Positions 20,412-31,697 of a DNA stretch of 64,000 bases are shown in pieces. The stretch is from contig CM055279.1 in the NCBI GenBank assembly GCA_029237695.1, forward strand, positions 21,145,919-21,209,918, given 5' to 3'. The notes under the pieces are model-generated. The model ran no database searches and was not told the origin of the DNA. It was given only the letters and a program-made list of their open reading frames with translations. The position numbers were made by a program, and so were the translations under genes. This DNA is from Conchocele bisecta. Its lineage: Eukaryota; Mollusca; Bivalvia; Lucinida; Thyasiridae. The stretch's first letter is position 1. Each line of letters begins with the position of its first letter.

Positions 20412-21600
20412 TAGCTTGGTGATAACGATGCACTTGTTGGTTAATGGATACGTGCACTATAAGTGTAAGGCAACGGAACAGAGGCAGCAGTTGTTTACCC
20501 AATTATAGGCTGGATACAGTTCAGTAGTATGAAGGTTTAACTGTCTATGGAGATGGAGGAGCGAAGCTCTGTGATCAAATTGGCCCAGCCATGTGATAAT
20601 ATTCATTATTATACAGTGCTCCAGATAAGGGGTGTATTTTACGCATTTATTTTAGCTGAATACGCATTAATTATCAACAGTGGGAGTACAAAATACTCAC
20701 AGAAATATATGCATTGATACTGTAATAAAGTTGAAAATGTTGTTGAGCTGCAAAAAGCAAACAATAAAATACGCATTTAAATTGAAATCGGGGGTGTACA
20801 CTACTCTTTAGACACAAAGCTTTTCTGGAGCTCTGATATATATCACATATTTTTGCTGAAATCAATCCCAATGAAGTGAAGTGGCGCAAATTCAGAATTC
20901 TGGATTCGTTCTTACGCATGCCTGATACTGTCTTGAAATTTTTAAAGGTTTTGAATTTCTGGAAATTATGTTGAACATTGGGAAAAAAATAATTCCACAA
21001 TTGTCTGAAATTGCTGAAATTGTTACAATTTTCAACATCATCTGCCAAATAATTATTGGAATTTTACTCCTATATTCAGCAGATATCACCCTGATTAACC
21101 CGTTTTATACCGAGGATATGTCATTGGATATGTATACCGAGGATATGTATATGTCGCGACCAGCATTTGAACCATCTCGTTGAGACGGTTCAAATGAGTG
21201 GTCACAACATATACTTTGAGCAATAACAAAAATAAAAATAAAATAGTAATTTCCAATAACCTCCGAAGGGAACACATTTAATACACATTATCAAAAATTT
21301 AATAAAAATCGTCGAAAATTTAATAAAAAGAGTTACCTTAAAACAATGTGAAAAATAAAATATTTAGAAAATTTCAAACTTGTAAAGGTATATTCCGAAT
21401 GTAATGGATTAACGGCATAGTATCACATGACTGGACTTAGATCTATATTTCATTGTGGGCATTGATTGCTTCTTGTTTGTAATTGACCCGTCACTCGCTC
21501 ATGTAAATACTCCACACAATCCCGCTCAATACATGTGTCTGTTAATGGAGAAATGGAGCTAATATATATACATGTATATAATCACAATTGTCACCCAGTC
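20412..21600. other. Repeat fragments without host gene
   Basis: It holds a P3-type MITE at 20611-20836 and a palindrome at 21155-21206 (ATTTGAACCATCTCG and its partner), related to 32030-32060. The rest is AT-rich and unassigned. Reading frames here are chance. Confidence 0.5.
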
Positions 21601-21604
21601 CAGG

Positions 21605-21841
21605 GGGCCGTTTTACTAAACTTCTTACGACTAAAATGTTCGTAAGTCCAAAATTATGATAGTCTGTCAATTTCACATTAACAATGTTTTCTTGTAGTAA
21701 ACAATTAGTGGATTTACATTTATTTAGCATAGATATGCAGCCTATGTTCAATAAATGTAAATCCATCAATTGAAATTTACAGACGATCGTAAGTTTGCAC
21801 ATTCAAACATTTTAGTCGTACAAAGTTTAGTGAAACGGGCC
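21605..21841. mobile_element. P2 palindromic MITE with a perfect CCAGG duplication
   Basis: The element GGGCCGTTTTACTAAACTTC to GTGAAACGGGCC is flanked on both sides by CCAGG (21600-21604 and 21842-21846). This fixes its ends and a 5-base target-site duplication. Confidence 0.85.
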
Positions 21842-22111
21842 CCAGGACCTGGGACCTGTTTCACTAAACTTCGTACGTAATACCAGTCAATGTGGCCTAG
21901 TAGTCAATGTGGCCTAGTAGTCAATGTGGCCTTGCAACTGGGAGGTCGAAGGTTTGAGTGTTTTCTTATTATTTAGCTGCAATTAAATTTATGTTAAAAA
22001 TTTCCTCAACCCTTTGCACACTTTAGCATAAATTTACATTCGTTTTTTTTTTCAAGGCCTTATTTGTTTTTACCGGATATGTAAGTAGGTTTTGGCCATC
22101 CAGGTGGACGC

Positions 22112-22356
22112 TTAACCCTTTGAACCCGAAATCCCGCTATAGCGGTTTATGCAAAAAGTGCAGATCCAAATGAGCCGCTCGTAACGAGCCGTCTCATCAG
22201 GATCTGCACTTTTTGAAAGTAATTTTAATATTTCTTAGAACAAAAACACCCCCTTTTCATAAATGGACGAATCTGAAAATTATTTTGTGACCATTGGATT
22301 GGTCGGAACATTAGCATATCACAGTCCATTCCAGTTCCTTAGGGTTGAAAGGGTTA
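22112..22356. mobile_element. MITE with TTAACCCTTT ends
   Basis: TTAACCCTTTGAACCCGAAA at the left and GGTTGAAAGGGTTAA at the right are inverted. It has an inner hairpin with AAAAGTGCAGATCC. A related copy is at 57604-57801. Confidence 0.65.
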
Positions 22357-23325
22357 ACAGAGAAAAACAATGGCATGGCCGTAGCCTGTTTCTCCAATGC
22401 CAGTCTCATATACACTCATTATGACTCTTTTATGTATGTTACTTGATTGTCCCTGTGTGTTCTGTGTGGTAATAGAGGCCTTGTGACTTTTCACTTGGCA
22501 CTTAAAAATTGTACAAAACTGCATGCGATGCATAAATTAACATGTTTCACTGAATGACAAAGATTGTAAACACTGATTAGAGCCTATGCTGATAAAACTC
22601 TGCACATACATGTACTCTGTCTCATGCTCAAAATCAGCAAGTTTGATTGGTTGAAGCTGAGCGGTTGAGCTGTGCTCAGTCTCAGCCAATCAAACTGCGT
22701 GATTTCGTGTATTAACATGCGCAGAATTCTTTTTAGGCTCAGACACTGACATTTCTCTGGGTTCACAAATGAATTGCACCAACATTTGTTACATTGATTC
22801 ATTACTCGTTCAAATATCCTCCGACACCTTGTGTATACAATATATAATTTACATATGTTTTGTTTCTTTTTCATGTGTTGTGTTGCTTTGTTTACATGTT
22901 ATATTGTGTTTTGTTTATTTTGAGCTTTTTTGTTACGGCAGGAATGTATAACTATTGCTTCTACACATCTACATCAGGGGTAGATCCAGCATTTGGGGAA
23001 TGGGGCGTTGTCTAGTTGCGAAGGTAACTCTTGCAATCTACTCCCGTACCGTCCGTAGCTAGCTACGGCCGTTACAGGAATAATTGCAAGAGTTACCGTT
23101 CGCAACTTGGGGGTTGTCCTATTTTCGAGCTCTTCGAAATGCACTTTCCTGTGTTTTACGGCATTTAAATTCAGACTCCAACTGGTGGTAAACTGTGATC
23201 TATGTAAACTGTGATCTATGAAGAATTGTTCGAGTAAATGAGAATCAACTGTAGTTACTGGAGACCTGGGCATTATCATATGTGTGGTCAGTCTGATCCG
23301 CTCGCTTTCATTTGTATGTCTACAT
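22357..23325. other. Unassigned sequence with two palindromes
   Basis: Inverted repeats are at 22630-22705 (AATCAGCAAGTTTGATTGG and partner) and 23020-23100 (GGTAACTCTTGCAAT and partner). A 145-codon minus-strand frame (22974-23411) has no recognisable domain and overlaps these palindromes. Confidence 0.45.
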
Positions 23326-23327
23326 AC

Positions 23328-23875
23328 CGTAATAACCCTAAATATTCGGACACCATTTGCCCAAAACAAAACAAATTGTGTCCACAAATACTTTGTTATT
23401 GTGATAAACAAGTACTACCATCCTAGCCGTAGATATTTGGACATTCCTTGCTGTGAAAAACCATATATTAACTCTGCATGCTGGGAAACTTGTGGGCTAT
23501 AATTAGTTCAAAACTAGCGGACAAAAATTCATCATATTTTCTTTTATTTCTCCTTGTAAATATCATGAATATGTCTTGGAATTTCATTAGAATTGAGTCC
23601 TGAGGACTTAATTCTAAAATAGTTCAAAACTAGCGGACAAAAATTCATCATATTTTCTTTTATTTCTCCTTGTAAATATCATGAAGATGTCTTGGAATTT
23701 CATTAGAATTGAGTCCTGAGGACTTAATTCTAATGAAATTCCAAGACATATTTACAGAGAGAAATAAAACATATAGTCCTAATTTGTTTGGGGGATATTT
23801 TCGCCGCTAGCATGTAAAGAGTTAATGTGTGTTTCTCATAACAAATTGTGTCCAAATATTTATGTTTTTACGGTA
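23328..23875. mobile_element. MITE with ACCGTAATAACCCTAAATA ends and an internal duplication
   Basis: The left ACCGTAATAACCCTAAATAT is mirrored at the right by TAAATATTTATG...ACGGT-type sequence. The centre, a palindrome with GAATTTCATTAGAATTGAGT, is present twice (23545-23617 and 23620-23755) with AGTTCAAAACTAGCGGACAA before each. Confidence 0.6.
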
Positions 23876-23927
23876 TTTATCATTTGCTGTTCATTAAATT
23901 ATGACAGGTGAAACATACTGAATTGTT

Positions 23928-24764
23928 GTGGGTGGTTGGTCGGGCGAACGCGATGGCTTAAATTAACGGTAGGGGTTCCTCCTTGTAGGAATCACGGTTT
24001 GCCTGGTCTGGCCCTCAGGTACATCTTTTTATCTTTGGCGCTTTTGTTACCTGGTAGTTGAATTGGGTTATTGCCCATTATAAAAGTAGTAAGATTATTA
24101 CTGATCCTGCTGCTTTTGGGAGGAGGCCAAGTGATTCTGGTGTGGCAAGGACCTGGCACCAGATCAGGATTATTCTAATTTCAGGGCTGAATATATAGTT
24201 TTCTTATTGTAAATATTCAGTTCTGATTTTGTGGGTGGCAGGTGGGAGCATGTGATGGGTAATTTAACGATCGGGGTGCATCCTTAACGGAATCCCGAAT
24301 GGAGACCTGGTTTGGCCCTCACATACGTCTTTGGCATTTTGTATGTGACAGTTGAATCTGGTTATACCCCTTATGTGAGTATTACGATATTCGTAATCCT
24401 ATTTTAGGGGAAGGGGCCAAGTGACATGGTGTGGTATGGACCTGGCACCAGGTCAGGTTATTCTAATTTCAGGGCTCAATATATTTGTTCTTGATGTAAA
24501 TATTCCATTCTGATTTTGGGATTTTCCCCCAATGCAGCAGGTTAACATGGGATCAAACCCGTTTGCCCGGCCTTACATTACCTTAACTGTTGATAGGCCG
24601 TTAAACACTAATAAACAAACAAACAGTTCTGATTTTGGGATTTTCCCCCCATGTGTACATGTACTTGTACAGGTAATATATTGGATTTAGTACTAAACCC
24701 ATTGACACGGCCTTAAATGACCTTAGCTGTTGATAGGCCGTTAAACCCCAACAAACAAACAAAC
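23928..24764 (+). mobile_element. SINE II copy interrupted by a complete SINE I
   Basis: It starts GTGGGTGGTTGGTCGGGCGA and ends GATAGGCCGTTAAACC plus (AAAC)n. SINE I (24231-24624) is inserted with a 12-base duplication. The whole is flanked by about 90 duplicated bases. Confidence 0.8.
24231..24624 (+). mobile_element. SINE I, complete, 12-base target-site duplication
   Basis: It starts GTGGGTGGCAGGTGGGAGCA and ends in (AAAC)n. AGTTCTGATTTT occurs immediately before (24219-24230) and after (24625-24636), proving retrotransposition and a length of 394 bases. The head may be tRNA-related (GGTTCATCC resembles a B box), which is inference. Confidence 0.85.
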
Positions 24765-24881
24765 GTAACAAATTGTGTCCAAATATTTATGTTGTTTTTT
24801 TTACGGTATATATCATATGCTGTTCATTAAATCATGACAGGTGTTTCACATACTGAATTGTGAACAGTTCAAACCTTCTGG

Positions 24882-25119
24882 GGGCCGTTTCACTAAACTT
24901 CGTACGACTAAAATGTTCGTAAGTGCAAAATTATAATAGTCTGTAAATTCACATTAACATTGTTTTCTTGTAAATAATTATTGGATTTACATTTATTGAG
25001 CATAGGCTGCATATGCAGCCTATGGTCAATAAATGTAAATCCATTAATTGAAATTTACAGACGATCTTAAATTTGCACTTACGAACATTTTAGTCGTAAG
25101 AAGTTTAGTGAAACGGGCC
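24882..25119. mobile_element. P2 palindromic MITE
   Basis: GGGCCGTTTCACTAAACTTC is mirrored at the right. Flanks are TCTGG and CCTGA, sharing a CTG core. Confidence 0.85.
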
Positions 25120-25437
25120 CCTGATCTGTATTTACAGTGTCACAAATGTCGCAACCCCCATTTCTGGCAGAGCTCTAGAGCATGGGAACTTTGCGAGCAA
25201 CCAGTATACCCCCGGATCAGTCTCTGTAGCCACTCATTCTAATCTGGTGCTACACTGTTTGTCATTCAGCCATTAATGGACGTACTGCCAATTAGAAATA
25301 TATAGAGGATCTTACACGAGTGATGATTTAAATGATATTTATTAAACTCGTTTAATGATTTCATGAGAAACGAGGCTTTCCTATGCGTTTCCTAGCCTTG
25401 CCTACTCTGTCTATCTGTTATCCTGCTTCCTTCTCAG

Positions 25438-25750
25438 TAGCCCATTTCACCAACATTGCAAAGTATACTTATCTTGCCAAGTACACTTTGAGGGAGAAAT
25501 TTTCAATTTAAGGATACATTTATTATTTTTTATTATGCTGAATTTATTACATTATCACAGCCATTTTACAGCCATTTTGGCTGTGATAATGTAATAAATT
25601 CAGTATAATAATTCTGCATACTTTTAATCATCAAACATATGCAGTCGTTAGTTCTATATGAAATAATGCATTCTGGGGAAAATAAATGATTACTTCCTCA
25701 AAGTACACTTTGCTAGATAAGAATGCCTTACATTTTGGTGAAATTTGCTA
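25438..25750. mobile_element. P1 palindromic MITE
   Basis: TAGCCCATTTCACCAACATT at the left is mirrored at the right. The centre is ACAGCCATTTTGGCTGT. Flanks are CAG and CTG. Confidence 0.88.
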
Positions 25751-25892
25751 CTGGTCTAATTCTGTTGTATTTTCTCTGTGTTTTTCTTTATATGTTATTT
25801 TATATGACTGCATTTGTTTTCTTGTATTCATGAATTCTAGTACCATTCACGATACAGCATGGAACTAGTGTCTGTTTCACGAAAGCTGCCCA

Positions 25893-26328
25893 GGTGGTTG
25901 GTAGGGCGAACGCGATGGTGTAAATTAACGGTGGGGTTCCTCCGTATAGGAATCACGATTTGCCTGGTCTGGCCCTCGGGTACGCTTTTATCTTTGGCTC
26001 CTTAGTTACCTGGGAGTTGAATTGGGTTATTGCCCATTATAAAAGTAGTAAGATTATTACTGATCCTACTGCTTTTGGGAGGGGGCCAAATGATTCTGAT
26101 GTGGCGAGGACCTGGCATCAGATCAAGATTATTATGATTTCAGAGCGGAATACATAGTTTTTATTGTAAATATTCAGTTCTGATTTTGGGATTTCCACCC
26201 AATTTGCACATGTACTTGAACATGTACATTGTACAGGTAATATATGGGATTTAGTACTAAACCAATTGACCCGGCCTTAAATGACCTTAGCTGTTGATAG
26301 GCCGTTAAACCCCAACAAACAAACAAAC
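25893..26328 (+). mobile_element. SINE II
   Basis: It starts GGTGGTTGGTAGGGCGAACG, has the shared body (TTTCAGAGCGGAATACATAG) and ends in (AAAC)n. Confidence 0.8.
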
Positions 26329-26627
26329 TGATTTCAAGGAGATGGGCCGTGGCTGTGGGGGTAGAATACAGGACTTCCATACTGAAGGTTGTGTTCAAAA
26401 ACGGCCCTAGGGCATGAAAAATACTTGCATAGTATTTCGATCCCACTGGTCTGTCGGATGAGATTTTAAACCATGGTCCTGTCCCTATATGACCTTACCT
26501 GTTGCTGGGACATAAAACCCCATTCATTTCATTTCTAATTTCAGGGTGCCAGATCCTCACCACACCAAAGTCACTTAGCCCCACTCCTTAAAAGCAGTAG
26601 GATTAGTACTAATCTTACTACATTTAT

Positions 26628-27017
26628 TATAGGAATGAATGAAGTTGAGGATGAGTTTCACTATAGGAATGAATGGCATTTTTGTGGAATTTATCGTGGT
26701 ATAAACTTGGAAAAGTCGCGGGAATACTGGACGAAGGCCGGAAGGCCTCGTCCAGTATTCCCGCGACTTTTCAAAGTTTATATCCCCGATAAATTCCACA
26801 AAAAGGCCATTCATTCCTTATAATTCCAGCATTTGAAATAAATTAATCAAGAAAATATGTTTATTTTCCGTTTTCTTAAGAATTATTTTAACTGCGCCTC
26901 ACGGTTACGGAAAGTAGTTCGGCGTGGGAGTTTACTGGGATATAAACTTTGGACAGAGTCTTGCTACGGGCCAATCAAATGTTAGGGAATCGTGTAAATA
27001 TTTTTGTTCTGGAATTA
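26628..27017. mobile_element. P5 MITE
   Basis: A central palindrome with AAACTTGGAAAAGTCGCGGG and its inverse is followed by GCGCCTCACGGTTACGGAAA and TGTAAATATTTTTGTTCTGG. Other copies: 39013-39421, 43738-44107, 56621-56968, and a half at 57114-57164. Confidence 0.8.
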
Positions 27018-27213
27018 TAATGGGTATAACCAGATTCAAGAAAGCCGAAAAATAGCAAATGCATTTACCAGTGACAAAAAAAATAATCAGGAAAACTTGT
27101 GACAAATCAGAGAAATATCAGGGAATTTGTTTTTAAAGATTCTGTAGCCACCTTGATAGATCTATAATTGGCTACAGAAGTGTCGTAGCAGACTAGAAGT
27201 TACATGGGCCATA

Positions 27214-27568
27214 CTGCCCTCCCAAATCAAACTGCAGTATCTGTTAAACTGCAGTATCTGCACTATGATGCTATGCTGACCCTGTGAAATCATCCCCACC
27301 TGGCATGGCATCACAGTGCAGATACTGCAGTTTGACTTGGGATGATTGCACAGGGTCAGTATAGCATCACAGTGCAGATACTGCAGTTTAACAGATACTG
27401 CAGTTTGACTTGGGATGATTGCACAGGGTCAGTATAGCATCACAGTGCAGATACTGCAGTTTAACAGATACTGCAGTTTGACTTGGGATGATTGCACAGG
27501 GTCAGCATAGCATCATAGTGCAGATACTGCAGTTTAACAGATACTGCAGTTTGACTTGGGAGGGCAGC
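27214..27568. repeat. Foldback element with a 73-base tandem repeat
   Basis: CTGCCCTCCCAAATCAAACT is mirrored at the right end. Inside, units starting AGTGCAGATACTGCAG occur at 27315, 27371, 27444 and 27517, and one unit is in reverse at the left. Confidence 0.75.
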
Positions 27569-27667
27569 ATAAATATTCGCGCACAATTAATTCTGCTAAA
27601 CACATAAATATATATGTTTCCCGCTTCAATAAGTGGTATGGTTGTACTCATTTATCACAATGTGTTG

Positions 27668-27995
27668 GTGGTTGGTCGGGCAAACGCGACGGTGTAACTT
27701 AACTGTAGGGGTTCCTCCTTATAGGAATCACGATTTGCTTGGTTTGGCCCTCAGGTACGTTTTTATCTTTGGCTCTTTGTTACCTGGGAGTAGAATTGGA
27801 TTATTGCCCATTACGGTGTGGCGAGGACCTGGCATCAGATCAGGATTATTCTGATTTCAGGGCTGAATATATAGATTTCTGATTTTGGGATCCCCCCCCC
27901 CTTTATACATGTAATACATGGGATTTAGTACTAAACCCATTGACCCAGCCTTAAATGACCTTAGCTGTTGATAGGCCGTTAAACCCCAACAAACA
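27668..27995 (+). mobile_element. SINE II with internal deletion
   Basis: It starts GTGGTTGGTCGGGCAAACGC and ends CCGTTAAACCCCAACAAAC. It lacks part of the middle (shorter than 25893-26328). Confidence 0.75.
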
Positions 27996-28378
27996 AGTTC
28001 TCACAATGTATTTGAATACAATTTGGGAGAGCAGTTTGTAGTTTGGGAGGGCAGTTTGTATCAGAATATATAGTGGTATTGCGGTATTTGAGAACTCGTA
28101 TTGTACTGGAATTTTGTTGTCCACAGTCTGTGTATACGCAGGGTTTGTGCAATTTCCATGGTTGGTGTGTCCCAAACAAATGTACATGTAACCTAAATTT
28201 TCCGGCTGTCTCTTGCAGTAAGTGGCCCTGCTTGGCATGTAGACAATTTGGGTTACATGTACATGGTGTGAAATAAACAGACTTTGTCAGGTTGTAGCCA
28301 ATTTTTGGCAATGCATTTTTTAAAAACAAAATTAATATCAATGAAAAATCTATTCGTTCAGAGAAGTAGTAGTACCAG

Positions 28379-28610
28379 TAGCCTATTTCACGAACAAATT
28401 TATTAATTTTTATTATACTGAATTTATTACATTATCACAGCCATTTTATGTAATAAATTCAGTTTAATAATTCTTCATACTTTTAATCATCAAATATATG
28501 CAGTGGTTAGTTCTATATGAAATAATGCATATTGGGAAAAATAAATGATTACTCCCTCAAAGTATACTTTGCTAGATAAGTATACTTTGCAATGTTGGTG
28601 AAATCGGCTA
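28379..28610. mobile_element. P1 palindromic MITE, shortened, with direct CAG flanks
   Basis: TAGCCTATTTCACGAACAAA to GGTGAAATCGGCTA, with a deletion in the left arm. CAG occurs directly on both sides (28376-28378, 28611-28613), supporting a 3-base duplication. Confidence 0.85.
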
Positions 28611-28612
28611 CA

Positions 28613-28985
28613 GATCCAAGGTACATGATCATGTGGTTACAACAACAACCACGTCGCCCACTCCAAAGTAAGTATTATTTTATATTTTCCTTAACATGCA
28701 ACAGATTTTGATGAAATATGGCGCAGCAAATGCGTCTCCAAGAGCTGCATTTGGTTTGGCACAGACGTACATGTATGTCGTTTTTGCGTAGAATCTTTGC
28801 AAAACGACAGAAGTTTGGGCAAAAACACAGAGACCACCAAATGCAGCTTAACAAGACGCGTTTGATGCGCCATATATCATAAAAATCTGTTACGTAATAA
28901 GGACAATAGAAAAGAATACGTACTTTGAATCAGATGGATTCTGGAAGTTTCAGTACTTGTTATTAGTACCACGTGATCATACACC
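28613..28985. mobile_element. MITE with AAGGTACATGATCA(T/C)GTGG ends
   Basis: AAGGTACATGATCATGTGGT is mirrored by ACCACGTGATCATACACCTT. The arms around GCAGCAAATGCGTC and GACGCGTTTGATGCGCC are inverted. Other copies: 35517-35832 and part at 30940-31055. Confidence 0.7.
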
Positions 28986-29328
28986 TTGAGATCTATACAC
29001 ATATCTATTCTTATTCTAGCCTCCCCTCCCATATTCATTCATCTATCTGCAAGTTCGGATGTGAATAAATGATATACATACGTGTTTCACAGTCTTTGTG
29101 CTGGCAACCTATGCTTTATTTGTCGAATTTTGTTTGTTGTATAATTGTGTCTGCGTTTTGTCAAAATAAAACTGATTGATGTTTCCAGATCTTATTGTGT
29201 ATTGTTTACGTTCCAGCTTCAAAGGCACTGGGGGCCGTTTCACTTTGAGTGGGTGGCAGGTGGGAGAATGCGATGGGTAATCAAACAATTGGGATTCATA
29301 CCTACCGGAATCCCGACTGGAGACCTGG

Positions 29329-29545
29329 GGGCCGTTTCACTAACCTTCGTACGACTAAAATGTTCATAAGAGCAAATTTAGGATCGTCTGGGAAGTTCAA
29401 TTGATGGATTTACATGTATTGAGCATAGGCTGAATATGCTCAGTAAATGTACATCCAAGACAACATTGTTAATGTGAAAGTTACAGACTTTCATAATATT
29501 GCACTTGCAAACATTTTAGTCGTACAAAGTTTAGTGAAACGGCCC
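29329..29545. mobile_element. P2 palindromic MITE with a perfect CCTGG duplication
   Basis: The element GGGCCGTTTCACTAACCTTC to GTGAAACGGCCC is flanked by CCTGG (29324-29328 and 29546-29550). The uninterrupted SINE reads GAGACCTGGTTTGG, so the empty site is known. Confidence 0.9.
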
Positions 29546-29685
29546 CCTGGTTTGGCCCTCACATACGTCTTTGGCATTTTGTATGTGACAGTTGAATCTG
29601 GTTATACCCCTTATAAGAGTAATCCCATATATATATCTTGTTCTATATATTCAGTTCTGATTTTGGGATTTCACCCCTAATGAGC

Positions 29686-30158
29686 GCCCCGTGCAGGCAC
29701 CGGGGCGGGATCAACTGATCCTGAGAATAGTGCTGCAGTAGCCATTGCTTGTCGTAAAAGGCGACTAATCTGGCTTAACGATTGGGTTCATACTTTCCGG
29801 AACCCACTATACCGGATTTGGCCCTCATGTATATTTTTGGCTTTCTTGTATGTGAGAGTTGAGTCAGGCTATGCCCCATATATAAAAGTAAGATTAGCGC
29901 TAATCCTATTACTTTTAGGGGATGGGATAAATGATGCTGGTGTGGCGAGGGCCTGGCACCAGATCAGGTTGTTCTAATTTCAGGACTGAATATATATTTT
30001 GATTGTAAATATTGAGTTCTGAAGTTGGGATTTACCCCCCTCGGACAGGTGGATTCGGGACACGACCCCGTTGACCCGTCTGCGTGTAGACTCCCTGAGG
30101 CTTGTACCTCTATGTCAGAAAAGCGGACGTTAAACCCTATTCACTCACTCACTCACTC
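29686..30158 (+). mobile_element. SINE III, complete, 13-base target-site duplication
   Basis: It starts GCCCCGTGCAGGCACCGGGG and ends in (CACT)n. ACCCCTAATGAGC lies on both sides (29673-29685 and 30159-30171). Its middle shares TTTGGCCCTCATGTATATTT and GGCACCAGATCAGG with SINE I/II, but the head and tail are different. Confidence 0.85.
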
Positions 30159-30248
30159 ACCCCTAATGAGCAGGTTAAAACGGGATCAAACCAGTTTGCC
30201 CCGCCTTAAATGACCTTAGCTGTTGATAGGCCGTTAAACACCAATAAA

Positions 30249-30703
30249 CAAAACATTCACTAAATTTTGTACGACTAAAATGTTCGTAAATGCAACTGTA
30301 GGATCGTCTGGAAATTTCAATTGATAGATTTACATTTATTGAGCATAGGCTGCATATGCATGCAGCCTATGCTCAATAAATGTAAATGCGATAATTGTTT
30401 ACAAGAAAACACTGTTAATGTGAAATTTACAGACTATCATAATTTTGCACTTACGAACATTTAGTCGTACAAAGTTTAGTGAAACGGCCCCTTGGGACTA
30501 AAATGTTCGTAAGTGCAAATTTATGATCGTCTTGAAATTTCGATGGATGGATTTACATTTATTGAGCATAGGCTGCATATCTAGTCTATGCTCATTAAAT
30601 GTAAATCCAATAATTGCTTACAAGAAAACATTGTTAATGTGAAATTTACAGACTATCATAAGTTTGCACTTTCGAACATTTTAGTTTAGTGAAACGGCCC
30701 CCT
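30249..30703. mobile_element. Two adjacent P2 palindromic MITEs
   Basis: The first is 30249-30493 and the second 30497-30703, head to tail, with only a few bases between. Both have ATGGATTTACATTTATTGAG-type arms. Confidence 0.8.
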
Positions 30704-31091
30704 GGATGGCAGGTACATGTATGCCTAGAAAGAGATGAAACAGAATGGGAAAAGATAGTTTAATTGTGTGTAGATATGTATTGTATTTCTGAACCTAATT
30801 GTACATATAAGTTTTGTGTACAAATTTGAGTTTGTCAAAAAAATGTATATGGTACTGAAAAATTATCATTTCACAATAAAAAAATAAAGCAATTTCACAA
30901 TTTTTCCTTCCTGGTACATGAATAGCGAAAACGCTAAATTCAAGGTGTATCATCACGTGGTTACAACAACAACAACAAGTACTGAAACTTCCAGAAGCCC
31001 TCCGATTCAAAGTATGTATTCTTTTATTTTATCCTTATTATGTAACAGATTTTGATGAAATATCGTGGGTATTACGATTACTCCTAATCCT
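30704..31091. other. Unassigned AT-rich sequence with a MITE fragment
   Basis: From 30940 it shares CATCACGTGGTTACAACAAC and the following bases with the MITE at 28613. Otherwise nothing is recognised. Confidence 0.45.
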
Positions 31092-31483
31092 GTGGGTGGC
31101 AGGTGGGAGCATGTGATGGGTAATTTAACGATCGGGGTTCATCCTTACCAGAATCCCAACTGGAGACCTGGTTTGGCCCTCACATACGTCTTTGGCATTT
31201 TGTATGTGACAGTTGAATCTGGTTATACCCCTTATGTGAGTATTACAATTATTCGTAATCCTATTTTAGGGGAAGGGGCCAAGTGACTGGTGTGGTATGG
31301 ACCTGGCACCAGGTCAGTTTATTCTAATTTCAGGGCTGAATATATTTTTTCTCGATGTAAGTATTCCGTTCTAATTTTGGGATTTTTACCCCCAATACAG
31401 CAGATTAAAACGGGATTGAACCCATTTGCCTGGGCTTACATGACCTTAGCTGTTGATAGGCCGTTAAACACCAATAAACCAAC
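31092..31483 (+). mobile_element. SINE I
   Basis: GTGGGTGGCAGGTGGGAGCA start, body with GGACCTGGCACCAGGTCAG, tail CCGTTAAACACCAATAAACC. Confidence 0.82.
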
Positions 31484-31519
31484 AGCATCTGGCAACATTT
31501 GGACAATGGGGTGGTACTT

Positions 31520-31697
31520 TAACCCTTAGAAGGCGGGAACCGAAAATTATCGTCTGCTGTTGTTTTGGCAGCATTTTAGAATCATTTCCATTGGAAATGA
31601 TTCTAAAGTGCTGTCAAATCATCTTTTTGATAAGAAAAATGGAAAATAAAAAATAAATAGCAGACGACAAATTTTAATTCAGCACTGTAAGGGTTAA
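31520..31697. mobile_element. Palindromic MITE with AACCCTTA ends
   Basis: AACCCTTAGAAGGCGGGAAC is mirrored by GTAAGGGTTAA at the right. The centre TCATTTCCATTGGAAATGA is a perfect palindrome. Confidence 0.75.

Larger units (their letters stand above)
29249..30250 (+). mobile_element. SINE I interrupted by a P2 MITE and by SINE III
   Basis: The SINE starts GTGGGTGGCAGGTGGGAGAA and its tail CCGTTAAACACCAATAAAC is at about 30240. P2 sits at 29329-29545 and SINE III at 29686-30158, each with its own target-site duplication. Confidence 0.8.

Noticed and set aside
22974..23411. 145-codon minus-strand frame, one of the longest in the window
   Set aside because: No domain or splice support, it overlaps two palindromes, and composition is not gene-like.
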